Shown: one piece after another, positions 1 to 8,957 of the stretch | How positions within the stretch are numbered: the first letter of the stretch is position 1 | How the letters are laid out: every line of letters starts with the position of its first letter | Origin: Bacteroidales bacterium | Lineage (GTDB): Bacteria > Bacteroidota > Bacteroidia > Bacteroidales > UBA7960 | Assembly (NCBI GenBank): GCA_007122505.1 | Contig: SKTQ01000257.1 | Location: forward strand, 1-23,309 | DNA length: 23,309 bases | Direction of reading: 5' to 3' | Notes under the pieces: model-generated | Told to the model about the DNA's origin: nothing | The model's input: only the letters and a program-made list of their open reading frames with translations | The model's database searches: none | Made by a program: the position numbers and the translations under genes

Positions 1-391
1 TATCCATTTTGGGTATGGAAATGTAAAGGATTCCATTGTCGTATTTTGCCTTAATATTTTCGGCATCTACGGTTTTGGGTATGGAGAAGGAGCGGGTAAA
101 GGCTTCCATCTCAAACTCGCGGCGCAGGTATTCCACATCCGGCTTTTCCTTGTCTTCTTCTTTTTTCTCATAGAATACAGACAAAACGTTCTCTTCCATC
201 TCCATCCGGAAGTCTTCTTTATTCAGGCCGGGTACAGCCAGTTGAATTTCAAAGCTATTTTCATCTTCCAGAATGTTCGTTGTAGGAATACCGCCATAAT
301 TTCTTTCAAATCCTGTCTGAAAACCTTTTTCAAACATGTCGTCAAAAATGTTGGACCTCACTGGTCGTTTATGCCATCTGATAATTGTCAT
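1..391 (-). CDS. Hsp20/alpha-crystallin small heat shock protein, C-terminus cut by the window edge
   Basis: This is an ATP-independent cytoplasmic holdase chaperone that keeps unfolding proteins soluble. Reading the minus strand from the ATG at 391-389 gives an open frame of 130 codons that runs off the left edge. It begins MTIIRWHKRP and contains the start of an alpha-crystallin domain near residue 38 (TNILEDENSFEIQLAVPGL), followed by EDFRMEMEENVLSV and, near the edge, NGILYISIPK. These are the usual strands of the Hsp20 fold. The total length expected for the family is about 140-150 residues, so only the C-terminal tail is missing. The start is fixed by a strong Shine-Dalgarno sequence (AAGGAGG, complement of 399-405) placed 7 bases before the ATG. 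No CIRCE element is seen upstream; paired palindromes at 480-490 and 532-542 could be operators. Confidence 0.93.
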   Translation of the reverse strand, partial: MTIIRWHKRPVRSNIFDDMFEKGFQTGFERNYGGIPTTNILEDENSFEIQLAVPGLNKEDFRMEMEENVLSVFYEKKEEDKEKPDVEYLRREFEMEAFTRSFSIPKTVDAENIKAKYDNGILYISIPKMD

Positions 392-479
392 GGTTTTTCC
401 TCCTTGTTTTTTTGTGAAACTTGGGTTTTGTTTTTACTTTGGCAAAAGATGTTCCGATCCTGCTTTTTTAAAAAATGTG

Positions 480-542
480 GCCAAATTGGCCGAAAAACAT
501 CCGGATTAAGCTCCTGAGTCGCTATTTTTATGCCAAAATGGC
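480..542. promoter_or_regulatory. Pair of near-identical palindromes between hsp20 and the PLD gene (operator candidate)
   Basis: GCCAAATTGGC at 480-490 (extended to a 13-base perfect inverted repeat with one flanking G/C pair) and GCCAAAATGGC at 532-542 share 10 of 11 bases. Their centres are 52 bases apart, close to five helical turns, so a dimeric regulator could sit on one face of the DNA. They lie in the divergent spacer, upstream of both genes. The binding protein is unknown. A role in heat-shock control is only a guess from position. Confidence 0.4.
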
Positions 543-581
543 GTGTGTGGGTTTTTTTTCTGCATTATATTTTTATTTCTT

Positions 582-589
582 TATCTTTG
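582..589 (+). promoter_or_regulatory. Bacteroidota -7 promoter element (TATCTTTG) before the PLD-family gene
   Basis: TATCTTTG fits the Bacteroidota -7 consensus TAnnTTTG exactly. The -33 position has only TTTC (557-560) with a 21-base spacer, so the match is partial. It would start transcription near 595 and leave a leader of about 80 bases before the ATG at 676. Confidence 0.42.
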
Positions 590-675
590 AATTGGCCGAT
601 TGCTATAGCCATTTATGAGCATATGGCCGGATCAACCGGACAGAAACAGTTTTTTGGGCTGATATTTTTCAGATT

Positions 676-1758
676 ATGGAATCAGGGAGTGGTCAAGAGC
701 TTCAAATCAGGTTGATTGCCGATCCTTTGGCTTATTACACAGCCATGTTGAGCGATATTAACCGTGCACGAGAATACATTTTCCTTGAGATATACCGTTT
801 TCGCAATGACCCCATTGGAATACGGTTTCGAGATAATCTGATCAAAAAATGCCGTGAAGGTGTAAAGGTTCGTTTGCTGCTTGATTCGTGGGGCGCCGCT
901 TCCGGGCTTGCCTTCTTTCAGGAGCTGATAGAGGCCGGTGGAGAGTTGCGCTTTTTTAAGAAAATCAAGCTAAACTGGGACGCTTTTACCAGGAGCCATC
1001 GGCGCGATCACCGGAAAATACTGGTGATCGACGATGAAGTAACCTGGATTGGCTCGGCAAACATTGCCGGATACTCGCTGAACTGGCGAGAGTCCATGTT
1101 CCGTATCAAAGGGGCTATCGCAAAGCCTTTTAAACGAATCATTTCCCAGAATTACAACATATACAACAAATATTTTTACGACAAGCTTTCGTATACGCGT
1201 TTGATTAAATTTAACGGGCTCGAAATCATTCGCGACGTTCCGTCTATTGCCTTCCAGCCTGTGAAAAAGAAGTTTCTGGAACTCATCCAGGCGGCCACAA
1301 AAGAGATCGTGATCGAAACCCCCTATTTCCTGCCGGGCAGCAGCTTGCGAAAAGCATTGATGGATGCAGCCATGCGCGGTGTGAATGTGTATGTGCATAT
1401 CCCAAAAAAATCGGATGTAGGCATTATGGATGTCCTATCGTCCAAATACCTGGGAGAGATGGCGGAAAAAGGGGTGCAATTCTTTTTTTATCTTCCGCAA
1501 AATCTGCATGCGAAGATGTTTTTATCTGACAGAAAGTACTTTGTTGTCGGTTCTTCCAACTTTGATTATCGCAGCTTGCGATATCAGCATGAAATCTGTC
1601 TGGCCGGTGAACACAAAAGCCTTGTCAGGCAGATGATCAGCCACATGAACGAAACCCGCCGGTCGTCCGAGGCATTCGATTATGAGAGATGGATGCAGCG
1701 GCCTGTGATACAACGGTTTTTTGAGTGGTTGCTTGTTCCACTAAGACATTTATTTTAG
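676..1758 (+). CDS. Phospholipase D-like / cardiolipin synthase-type protein (two HKD motifs)
   Basis: A member of the phospholipase D superfamily, most likely a cardiolipin synthase or related phosphatidyltransferase acting at the inner membrane. Both catalytic HxKxxxxD motifs are intact: His112-Arg-Lys114 with Asp119/120 (HRKILVIDD, followed by GSANI), and His278-Ala-Lys280 with Asp285 (HAKMFLSD, followed by GSSNFDYRS). The 360-residue protein lacks the N-terminal pair of membrane helices of ClsA, so it resembles the shorter ClsB-like enzymes. The C-terminus is amphipathic and hydrophobic (FFEWLLVPLRHLF) and could attach it to the membrane. The nearest in-frame stop upstream is at 616-618, and 676 is the first ATG after it; no clear ribosome-binding site precedes it. 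The substrate cannot be read from the sequence, and other PLD transferases remain possible. Confidence 0.85.
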   Translation: MESGSGQELQIRLIADPLAYYTAMLSDINRAREYIFLEIYRFRNDPIGIRFRDNLIKKCREGVKVRLLLDSWGAASGLAFFQELIEAGGELRFFKKIKLNWDAFTRSHRRDHRKILVIDDEVTWIGSANIAGYSLNWRESMFRIKGAIAKPFKRIISQNYNIYNKYFYDKLSYTRLIKFNGLEIIRDVPSIAFQPVKKKFLELIQAATKEIVIETPYFLPGSSLRKALMDAAMRGVNVYVHIPKKSDVGIMDVLSSKYLGEMAEKGVQFFFYLPQNLHAKMFLSDRKYFVVGSSNFDYRSLRYQHEICLAGEHKSLVRQMISHMNETRRSSEAFDYERWMQRPVIQRFFEWLLVPLRHLF

Positions 1759-1880
1759 GTTTCCTGTGGCAATTATGGCTTGATGAAACAGAAGAGGGCC
1801 CTGATATATGATTTTGTCAGAGAGGTGAGCTTTTTTTTCTTTTTCATGTGTGTTTTCCAGATTTGCTTGCTACTTTTTTT

Positions 1881-1888
1881 TATTTTTG
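1881..1888 (+). promoter_or_regulatory. Candidate -7 promoter element (TATTTTTG) for ptb-buk
   Basis: TATTTTTG matches TAnnTTTG. A TTTG at 1862-1865 is the only -33 candidate, with a short spacer of 15 bases. Transcription would start near 1894, about 23 bases before the ptb ATG. The surroundings are T-rich, so a chance match is possible. Confidence 0.35.
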
Positions 1889-1916
1889 AGGCTTGTAACC
1901 CCAAAGCCACTGTCCT

Positions 1917-2819
1917 ATGTTGAAAAACCTCACCCAGCTCCATGAAATGGCCCGTTCTCACAGCCGCAGGCGCCTTGTACTGGCCGCGGCCCACGACGCA
2001 CATGCGCTTGGTGCCGTTGTCAATGCTCATCATAACAATTTGATTGAAGGTATTCTTATTGGAGATGAAAAACTTATCCGGGAAATTGCCGATCAGCATA
2101 GCTTTGACCTGACTGCATTTACCCTGGTTCATCAGCCTGACAATGCCGACGCCGCGGCGGCAGCCGTAAAAATGGTGCGCAACAGGGAAGCGGATGTGTT
2201 GATGAAAGGAAACCTGGGCACGGCCGTTCTGTTGAAAGCGGTGTTAAACAAAGAATACGGATTGCGCACAGGGGAGCAGATTTCTCACCTTGCCCTGTTT
2301 GAAGCAGAAAAATACCACAAACTTGTTGGTTTAACCGATGCCGCCATGAACATCGCACCCGAACTGATGGAAAAAGTCAGCATCATCAAAAATGCCGTAG
2401 GCTATTTCCGCAAGCTGGGAATAGATAAACCGAAAGTGGCCATCCTCAGCGCCGTCGAAACGGTAAACCCTGCCATGAAGTCAAGCATGGAGGCCGCAAC
2501 TATCTCTAAAATGGCTGATCGTGGTCAGATAAAGAACTGTATCATCGACGGGCCACTTGCTTTCGACAATGCCATCAGCAAAAAAAGTGCTGATCTGAAA
2601 GGCATATCAAGCCCTGTAGCCGGCGATGCCGACATTCTGGTGCCAGACAACATCGATGCGGCAAACGCGCTTTACAAGGCATTTATTTACTTTGCGGGGG
2701 CAAGTTGCGCAGCCGTTATACTTGGCGCAGCAGCACCCATCGTGCTTACCTCACGGGCCGACACCGACGAAACAAAGCTGAACAGTATAGCCCTGGCCGC
2801 AGCCGTTAGCGAAAAATAA
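1917..2819 (+). CDS. ptb: Phosphate butyryltransferase
   Basis: Converts butyryl-CoA plus phosphate to butyryl-phosphate and CoA in the cytoplasm, the first step of acyl-phosphate butyrate formation; many family members also take branched-chain acyl-CoAs. The 300-residue length is normal for the phosphate acetyl/butyryltransferase family. Family hallmarks seen are DVLMKGN near residue 96, the central AAMNIAPELMEK segment, the SAVETVNPAM segment, GDADILVPDNIDAAN, and the C-terminal APIVLTSRADTDETKLNSIALA signature. An in-frame stop at 1896-1898 makes the ATG at 1917 the first possible start. The butyrate kinase gene follows 71 bases downstream on the same strand, and this pairing is the main reason to prefer butyryl- over acetyltransferase. 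A possible promoter lies at 1881-1888. Confidence 0.93.
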   Translation: MLKNLTQLHEMARSHSRRRLVLAAAHDAHALGAVVNAHHNNLIEGILIGDEKLIREIADQHSFDLTAFTLVHQPDNADAAAAAVKMVRNREADVLMKGNLGTAVLLKAVLNKEYGLRTGEQISHLALFEAEKYHKLVGLTDAAMNIAPELMEKVSIIKNAVGYFRKLGIDKPKVAILSAVETVNPAMKSSMEAATISKMADRGQIKNCIIDGPLAFDNAISKKSADLKGISSPVAGDADILVPDNIDAANALYKAFIYFAGASCAAVILGAAAPIVLTSRADTDETKLNSIALAAAVSEK

Positions 2820-2890
2820 TTCAGACCAGATAAACCCTTGTTGCATCAACCATAAGTAATTTTCATAACCCTTTCAACAAAAACAACCAC

Positions 2891-3967
2891 ATGGTAAAAG
2901 AATTGATACTGGCCATCAACCCCGGTTCCACATCAACAAAGATTGCTGTATTTCAAAACACCAAGGAAGTGTTTCTGAAAAATATCAAACATTCGTCGGA
3001 GGAGCTGGGTGGTTTCGAAAAAATTACCGATCAATACAGCTTTCGGAAGAAAATCGTCCTGGAAGAGCTGGAAAGTGCTTCTTTCAATATCACTTCCATT
3101 AAGGTGATCGTTGGTCGCGGGGGGCTTGTAAAGCCTATTCCATCAGGTGTTTACGAAGTAAATGAGCGGCTCATGGAAGATTTACAGATTGGTATGCTGG
3201 GTGAGCATGCAAGCAATCTCGGGGGATTAATTGCCCAGGATATTGCAAGCACCATCCCCGGGGCAAAAGCCTATATTGCCGACCCTGTGGTTGTTGATGA
3301 GCTCGATGATATTGCCCGTATTTCCGGTCATCCGTTATTCGAGCGAATTTCCATTTTCCATGCCCTGAACCAAAAAGCGATTGCCCGTCAGCATGCTAAA
3401 TCCGTTTCAAAAAGTTATGAAGAGATGAACCTTGTTGTGGCCCATCTTGGCGGAGGTATCAGCGTGGGCGCCCATCATAAAGGCCGTGTGATCGATGTGA
3501 ACCAGGCCCTTGACGGTGAAGGCCCGTTTTCTCCGGAACGCACCGGTACCTTGCCGGTTGGCGCACTGGTCGATCTTTGTTTCAGCGGACAATATTCAAA
3601 GGAAAAAATCAAGAAAATGATCACCGGGCAGGGTGGCCTGGTGGCCTATCTGTGCACCAACGACGCCTATGAGGTGGAAAAACGTGCCAAGGCCGGCGAC
3701 AGCAAAGCGCAACTGATTCAGGATGCCATGGCTTACCAGGTGGCCAAAGAGATCGGGGCTATGTCAACAGTACTAAAAGGAGACGTGGATGCCATTCTGC
3801 TTACCGGCGGCATTGCCTATGGTAAACCTTTTGTGGAAGCTGTTTCAGAGAGAGTACGACACATTTCTCCGGTTTATATATATCCCGGTGAGGACGAAAT
3901 GCGGGCACTTGCCATGAATGCGCTGATGGTGTTTAACGGAGAGGTTGAGCCTCTGGTGTACAAATAA
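2891..3967 (+). CDS. buk: Butyrate kinase
   Basis: Transfers phosphate from butyryl-phosphate to ADP, giving butyrate and ATP by substrate-level phosphorylation. It is a 358-residue ASKHA-fold kinase of the acetate/butyrate kinase family. The N-terminal phosphate-binding loop is NPGSTSTKIAVF (residues about 9-20). The second nucleotide loop is VVAHLGGGISVGAH, and the adenosine motif is ILLTGGIAYGKPF near residue 303. GEGPFSPERTGTLP is typical of Buk. It is slightly shorter than acetate kinase (about 400), as butyrate kinases are. It is encoded right after ptb and surely co-transcribed with it. The stop codon lies only five bases from the stop of the convergent histidine kinase gene, and no terminator hairpin fits between them. 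Isobutyrate or other branched acids are possible alternative substrates. Confidence 0.95.
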   Translation: MVKELILAINPGSTSTKIAVFQNTKEVFLKNIKHSSEELGGFEKITDQYSFRKKIVLEELESASFNITSIKVIVGRGGLVKPIPSGVYEVNERLMEDLQIGMLGEHASNLGGLIAQDIASTIPGAKAYIADPVVVDELDDIARISGHPLFERISIFHALNQKAIARQHAKSVSKSYEEMNLVVAHLGGGISVGAHHKGRVIDVNQALDGEGPFSPERTGTLPVGALVDLCFSGQYSKEKIKKMITGQGGLVAYLCTNDAYEVEKRAKAGDSKAQLIQDAMAYQVAKEIGAMSTVLKGDVDAILLTGGIAYGKPFVEAVSERVRHISPVYIYPGEDEMRALAMNALMVFNGEVEPLVYK

Positions 3968-3972
3968 TCAAG

Positions 3973-6900
3973 CTATTTATCCTTATTCTCTGCAGCAGGA
4001 AGTGTGAAAACAAACTCACTTCCCTCCTCTTCTTTTGAATAAAACCAAATATTTCCGCCAAAACCCTCAATGATGTTTTTAACTATGGAAAGCCCCAGCC
4101 CCATTCCTTTGGCCTTGGTGGTGAAATAGGGGTCGAAGACTTTTTCTTTTTTATTATCGGGTATGCCGCAGCCTTTGTCAGAAATGGCTATCCTGAAAAA
4201 TTCGTCCTCTACGGAACAACGTACATGTATATAGGCCTTTTCCTTCCTGTCATAAGATTGTATGGCGTTTTTGATAAGGTTGTTGAAAACGCGCAGCAAC
4301 TGGCTCCTGTCCACATAAACATGTAAGGGTTCTGTCCCGGGGGGCATCTCAGTAACCATTTCAATCTTCTCAAGATCCTTGTACAGATCCAGCACCTCAG
4401 GAATGACTGACCGCAGGTCTATATAATCGTTTTTGGTCATCGGCATTTTTGCAAAATCACTAAATTCACGTGCGATCACCGACATATTGTCAATTTGCTC
4501 AATCATGGTTTTCGTAAACCGTTCCAACCTGTTGTCCCAGTCAGGCACTTTTTCTTTCCAGGCCTTTTGGAGGTATTGCACGCTGAGTTTCATGGGTGTA
4601 AGCGGGTTCTTTATTTCGTGGGCAACCTGCCTGGCCATTTCACGCCACGCGGTCTCTCTTTCGCTGCGGGCCAGGAGCTCGGCACTGATGGCAAGCTCAT
4701 CAATCATACGGTTATATTCGCTTATCAGGCTACCTATTTCATCTTCGCGGTTCCATTCAATTTTTTGATTGGCTTTTCCGAGCTGCAGGCGCGCCAGGTT
4801 ATCGCGGATCACCTGCATAGGCTTGGTGATGTAGTTCGACACAAAAAGGGCCAGGACAATGGCAAGAACCACCATCAACAAATAGATGTTGATAAATGCC
4901 ACCAGGAAATAGGTAACTTCATTGCGCAGTTCGCTTTGCTTGGCAAAATACGGCAAGTTCAGATAGGCAATCACACGATTGTACCTGTTGTAAACAGGGG
5001 TGTAGGCCGATAAATACTCCAGCTTTCCGATTTTCTCGCTATGAATGAACTGGCTGCGGTGCTCTTTCTTCATTTGATGATAGGCAATGGGATTCATTTT
5101 GCGCCCCACAAGACCTTCTTCAAAAACTTTTGGCCGGCTCGATGCAATTAGCTGCCCCTGTTGATTATACAGGTTAATGTCGGTGAAAAATACATGCGAA
5201 TAGCCCAACAATAAATCATAAAGAAAGTACTCCATGGTTTTGTCCAGGTATGTGTGGGCTGCCAGGTCGGCCTCCAGCTCAAGCAATACACTGATGGTTT
5301 TCTCATTAAGGAAAGAATGTGTCTTGTTTTGGTATATATTATAGAGAAACCATGCGGAAGCACCCCCCATTGTCAGTGCAGAAACGACCAGTATAATGAT
5401 CATGGAATATTGTATGCGCCGCCTGAAGTTGATCTTAAAAAAAGTGGATGAATCTCTTGTGCTGAAAAGCAACCAAAAAACGATAATCAGTATAAAAAAT
5501 GATATAAACAGGTATGAAAACGGAGCCAGTGCTTCCAAAAAGGTGGTTTTTGGACGGCTCACAATATAAATGGTTTCCGCGTCTTTTTTGTATATTAAAT
5601 GAGTGTACCCGTCAAAATCTAGAAAAGTAAATTCATTCTCCACCTCTCCAAACACTGAAAAATTCACGTGATACATATAAGGTCCCGATTCATTTACGAG
5701 AAGCTCGTTCTTGTATACTGCGTAGCTGTAATTTATTAACTCACGGTTAATATCTATTGCTTCGTCTATCAATAATTCAGGAAAGCCCATATCCCTGGTG
5801 ATGATCTTAGAATCAAATTCCACATACATATGATATTCGGCATGGGGCTCATCCTCATGTTTGCCAATTTTCATTTTAAGGATATAGCTGTTGCGCCCTG
5901 TATCGTTGTCAAGATAGATGAATCTTTCGCTAAGTGTTTGTTTTCCAAATGCTTGTATATATTGGCTGAAAAACAGGGCGCATTCTATTTCTACATTGTC
6001 GGGTTTGATCAAAAGCAATTCATCAGGTACACACACGGTGACCTGTATGTCATACTTGGCCCAGAAATCATAGAAGTAGTGGTATTGTAAATAATTCAAA
6101 ATCAGGGCATCATTATATGGGTCACGGCGTATAAGGTTTTGTAGTTGATTGTCTTTAAAGAGGGCTTCCTCTATTTCAAGGAAAAGAAATTCAGCGACCG
6201 GGTCTTGTTCAAAGGCCAACTGCAATGCCAGGGTTTTTCTTTTTTCCCTGTCTTTTTCTTCGTTGAATTGATAAAGGGCAAACGTGGATATAATTGAGAA
6301 GAGGAAAAGGGAAATAACCAATGCGGTAAATCCTTTTTGAGGAAATGTTGATCTTTGATCCAGCTCATAAACGATGATGGCGGCTATTGTCAAAAGAAAA
6401 AGCAGGGGCAGGAAGCCGTAAAGCAACCAGGTTGTTGTAAAAAGTAAGATCAGCGAGGCTGCGCAGGTGATCCAAAAATGTTTTCTGCTTATGATGATTC
6501 TTTTCGCGAGCCGGCAAAGCACTACGCTATAAAAAAACAGTGCAAAAAAGACCAGGCCAATGATAAGAAAGCCAACCAGGTTATAAATATCCAGGGTAAA
6601 AATAAACTGGACATCCAGGGTAAGGTGCGAATTGATAACCAGTCCTTCTATAAGGTATAAAGACAATCCGCAGATCAAATAGATGGTCGTAAACAGCAAA
6701 AATCCCCTGAAAATTGCTGTTTCTTTTTTGGTTGCCGGTTTTATTTCAATGTTTCTGTAATTATAGAACAGGAAATAACCAAGTACAGTAATAACGGCAA
6801 CATTCAGTAACAGGTCTCCTAATGATGGAAACAGGTCTGACGTGGCATACATTTCGGGTGAAAACAAGGTGCCTTCATAAAAAACACCGGGTATGCCGAA

Positions 6901-7695
6901 AAGAAAGGAAACAGCACGAAAGAACAGCAATGTTAGTCCAAAACCCAGGGTGGCAAGTAATCTTTTTCCGCTGTGAAACAGGTTTGAATAATAGCGGAAC
7001 GAAAAAAACACCACCATAAGCATGGACAATACGGCAATCAGCGCAGAAGCTATATGAATTGTTTTTATGGTTTGCACCAGTGCAGCCTCCCTGCGCAAAA
7101 CCATAGAGAAGAGGTATTCATCATTTAAGTTATAAACAGGCCAACCCAGGTCTGGCCTGTCCGAAAGGAAAAAAAGTTCTTCAATGTCAGGTAGTTGTTG
7201 ATGAAATCGATTGACCAGGAATCTGTTTTGATACCTGTATTGTTCTTTTATGAGGTGATAGGCAACAAAAACAGTGTTCTCAATTTCCCGTTTTTGAAAA
7301 AGATACCATCCGTTTTTTTTCTGAATGGCCCCCCTGTCTTTTTGAGGCACTTGATTGTTTACAAGTGGTATTATATTGGTTGACCAAAAGATCAGTTCAT
7401 CATCATCGTAAACATGATATATGATGCCTTGGTTTTTAAAGTCTTTTTTGTATTCCAGGATGCGGTTTTTTTGAATAACAGACTCCCCTTCCGAAATGAG
7501 GTATTGCTGGATAAATTCATTGATGTGCTCATTGAGGCGGGCTTCTCGGTTATGCAGGGAGCCGCGAAACCGTTCTACAATTTTTTCACTATCGCTGGTT
7601 GTATGTCGAACCTGGTATAACACGGCCGCCGTTGCCAGTACAATAATCGCCCAAAGTATTTGTGTGAGATATCGCCTTAAATCTGGATTTTGCAT
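3973..7695 (-). CDS. Very large multi-membrane-segment sensor histidine kinase (NtrY-like HAMP-HisKA-HATPase)
   Basis: A 1240-residue membrane-bound sensor kinase. Hydrophobic segments lie near residues 12-28, then after an outside domain a cluster at 214-233, 246-266, 293-311, 329-348, 371-393, 408-443 and 456-475. A second large outside domain (about 478-720) is followed by 724-745 and 763-785, a third outside loop (790-925), and 930-953. HAMP covers about 954-1006. The phosphoacceptor is His1026 in AHEIKNPLTPMK. The ATP-binding boxes are NNLIKNA (about 1138), DKGCGIP (about 1173), FDPYFTTK and GMGLGLSIV. All catalytic motifs look intact, so it should be active. The C-terminal half resembles NtrY-type kinases; the signal is unknown. 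No response regulator gene is beside it, so it is an orphan in this window. The ATG at 7693-7695 is the first plausible start. Confidence 0.92.
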   Translation of the reverse strand: MQNPDLRRYLTQILWAIIVLATAAVLYQVRHTTSDSEKIVERFRGSLHNREARLNEHINEFIQQYLISEGESVIQKNRILEYKKDFKNQGIIYHVYDDDELIFWSTNIIPLVNNQVPQKDRGAIQKKNGWYLFQKREIENTVFVAYHLIKEQYRYQNRFLVNRFHQQLPDIEELFFLSDRPDLGWPVYNLNDEYLFSMVLRREAALVQTIKTIHIASALIAVLSMLMVVFFSFRYYSNLFHSGKRLLATLGFGLTLLFFRAVSFLFGIPGVFYEGTLFSPEMYATSDLFPSLGDLLLNVAVITVLGYFLFYNYRNIEIKPATKKETAIFRGFLLFTTIYLICGLSLYLIEGLVINSHLTLDVQFIFTLDIYNLVGFLIIGLVFFALFFYSVVLCRLAKRIIISRKHFWITCAASLILLFTTTWLLYGFLPLLFLLTIAAIIVYELDQRSTFPQKGFTALVISLFLFSIISTFALYQFNEEKDREKRKTLALQLAFEQDPVAEFLFLEIEEALFKDNQLQNLIRRDPYNDALILNYLQYHYFYDFWAKYDIQVTVCVPDELLLIKPDNVEIECALFFSQYIQAFGKQTLSERFIYLDNDTGRNSYILKMKIGKHEDEPHAEYHMYVEFDSKIITRDMGFPELLIDEAIDINRELINYSYAVYKNELLVNESGPYMYHVNFSVFGEVENEFTFLDFDGYTHLIYKKDAETIYIVSRPKTTFLEALAPFSYLFISFFILIIVFWLLFSTRDSSTFFKINFRRRIQYSMIIILVVSALTMGGASAWFLYNIYQNKTHSFLNEKTISVLLELEADLAAHTYLDKTMEYFLYDLLLGYSHVFFTDINLYNQQGQLIASSRPKVFEEGLVGRKMNPIAYHQMKKEHRSQFIHSEKIGKLEYLSAYTPVYNRYNRVIAYLNLPYFAKQSELRNEVTYFLVAFINIYLLMVVLAIVLALFVSNYITKPMQVIRDNLARLQLGKANQKIEWNREDEIGSLISEYNRMIDELAISAELLARSERETAWREMARQVAHEIKNPLTPMKLSVQYLQKAWKEKVPDWDNRLERFTKTMIEQIDNMSVIAREFSDFAKMPMTKNDYIDLRSVIPEVLDLYKDLEKIEMVTEMPPGTEPLHVYVDRSQLLRVFNNLIKNAIQSYDRKEKAYIHVRCSVEDEFFRIAISDKGCGIPDNKKEKVFDPYFTTKAKGMGLGLSIVKNIIEGFGGNIWFYSKEEEGSEFVFTLPAAENKDK

Positions 7696-7857
7696 CGCTT
7701 AAAGAAATGTATTGTGCTAAGTTAAGGAATAAATCCGTTTCACCTATGCCATCAAAACATATACCATCTTCTGAAGGAAGGCTCGCTGCTTTTCCGGCAA
7801 AGTGTTTATCCAACTGTCTGTTCGGGGCGACCCCAAACCATGATCATCAGACTGATG

Positions 7858-8796
7858 TTACTCGGTTTTTTTGAACACATATACCTCTCCCGACCAGGGT
7901 GTTCTTTTGAGCAATGCCGAGAAATTGGAGGCTGAGGCAATGGTTGCTGCCTTCACAATACCGCTGATAGAAAGCTTTGTTTTCCCTGGGTTCAGGCCTG
8001 TTTGCTCTTGCTTTTTGTGTTTTTCGCTGAGCAACGCAATGTAGTAGCTGTCAAAAGGCAGCCCGTGTTTGCCTTCAAATGTGAAGCCTTTTTTAACAAT
8101 AGAGGAAACCAATGTATCAGGAGTAAAATGATACAAGTGCCGGGGTACGTCGTAAGCCGCCCAATATCTCCCATAATGATTTGCGTCTTTGCTTGTTGAC
8201 ACCGGCACTGCTATCACCAGAACACCGTTTTTGTTTAAAAAGTCATGCAGCGTATCAATGATTTCAGGATATTCGTGCATGTGTTCCAGAACATGCCAAA
8301 GAGTTATGAAATCAGGTTTTGTGTGTGTAATTGTATCCCGCAGATCCTCCATTGTGCACAACACGCGAACACCTTTTTGCTGTGCTTTTGACGCAGCCTC
8401 CTTGCCGGGTTCATACCCTATTGCGTTATAGCCTTTTTTTTCGGCGGCAAGCAAAAAATCTCCGGTACCACAGCCAAAGTCCAGAAGCGTTTGCTCCTGG
8501 TTTTTGCTGTGTTTTCCGATCATTTTCACTTTTCTGCTAAGCATAATAAGCTTTGCATACTGATAAGCCTTATCCATAAGGCTGCTTTTTCTATCTGTAT
8601 GCGAAATGTAATCTTCAGAGTAATAATATGCCGCGATTTCCTTCTTTGATGGCCTGGGGTTAGTGAAACGCAACCGGCAGTTTTCACACTCAACAACCTG
8701 AAACAAATCCATTGTCAGCAGGTAGTCTCTGCAAACCTCCTTTGAGCCATCGGGTTTTTTCCAACCACATACAGGACAATGATCCAGTAGTTCCAT
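7858..8796 (-). CDS. Class I SAM-dependent methyltransferase with N-terminal zinc ribbon
   Basis: A cytoplasmic methyltransferase with an N-terminal zinc-ribbon-like module (Cys7-x2-Cys10 and Cys37-x2-Cys40, counted from the ATG at 8796), then a Rossmann domain. The SAM-binding loop is LLDFGCGTGDFL (about residues 104-115), and an acidic residue of IGYEPG (Glu129) is well placed to bind the ribose. DFITLWHVLEHM is the usual post-motif of Methyltransf_23-type enzymes. These proteins are often found in cell-surface sugar or lipid pathways, but the neighbours here give no such context and the substrate is unknown. The frame stays open up to a TTG at 8823; I prefer the ATG at 8796, giving 312 residues, because it lies just before the first Cys pair, though neither start has a ribosome-binding site. 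It follows mnmG in the same direction after a 28-base palindrome. Confidence 0.8.
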   Translation of the reverse strand: MELLDHCPVCGWKKPDGSKEVCRDYLLTMDLFQVVECENCRLRFTNPRPSKKEIAAYYYSEDYISHTDRKSSLMDKAYQYAKLIMLSRKVKMIGKHSKNQEQTLLDFGCGTGDFLLAAEKKGYNAIGYEPGKEAASKAQQKGVRVLCTMEDLRDTITHTKPDFITLWHVLEHMHEYPEIIDTLHDFLNKNGVLVIAVPVSTSKDANHYGRYWAAYDVPRHLYHFTPDTLVSSIVKKGFTFEGKHGLPFDSYYIALLSEKHKKQEQTGLNPGKTKLSISGIVKAATIASASNFSALLKRTPWSGEVYVFKKTE

Positions 8797-8957
8797 TTGG
8801 GTTTTTTTCAAAGACGCATCCAAATAATAATGGTTGTGTAAATATACATGTTTTTACAAGATGCCGGAAAGGGTAATACAAATGCACAGAACAATTCCGA
8901 AAAAGAAGACAGCATGGCCTGATTGACAGAAATTGTTTGTTTATACGGCACTCTGCC

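Noticed and set aside
530..715. 61-codon open frame with a hydrophobic start before the PLD gene
   Set aside because: It overlaps the PLD start in another frame, has no ribosome-binding site, and contains both the palindrome and the -7 promoter element. The hydrophobic run is explained by T-rich DNA.
970..1398. Long minus-strand frame inside the PLD gene
   Set aside because: Shadow of a gene with two intact HKD motifs; the antisense product shows no family features.
5661..5676. CACGTG inside the histidine kinase gene as a second parS
   Set aside because: It matches only about 12 of 16 parS positions and is not symmetric. Other CACGT(G) occurrences near 4467 and 13762 are worse.
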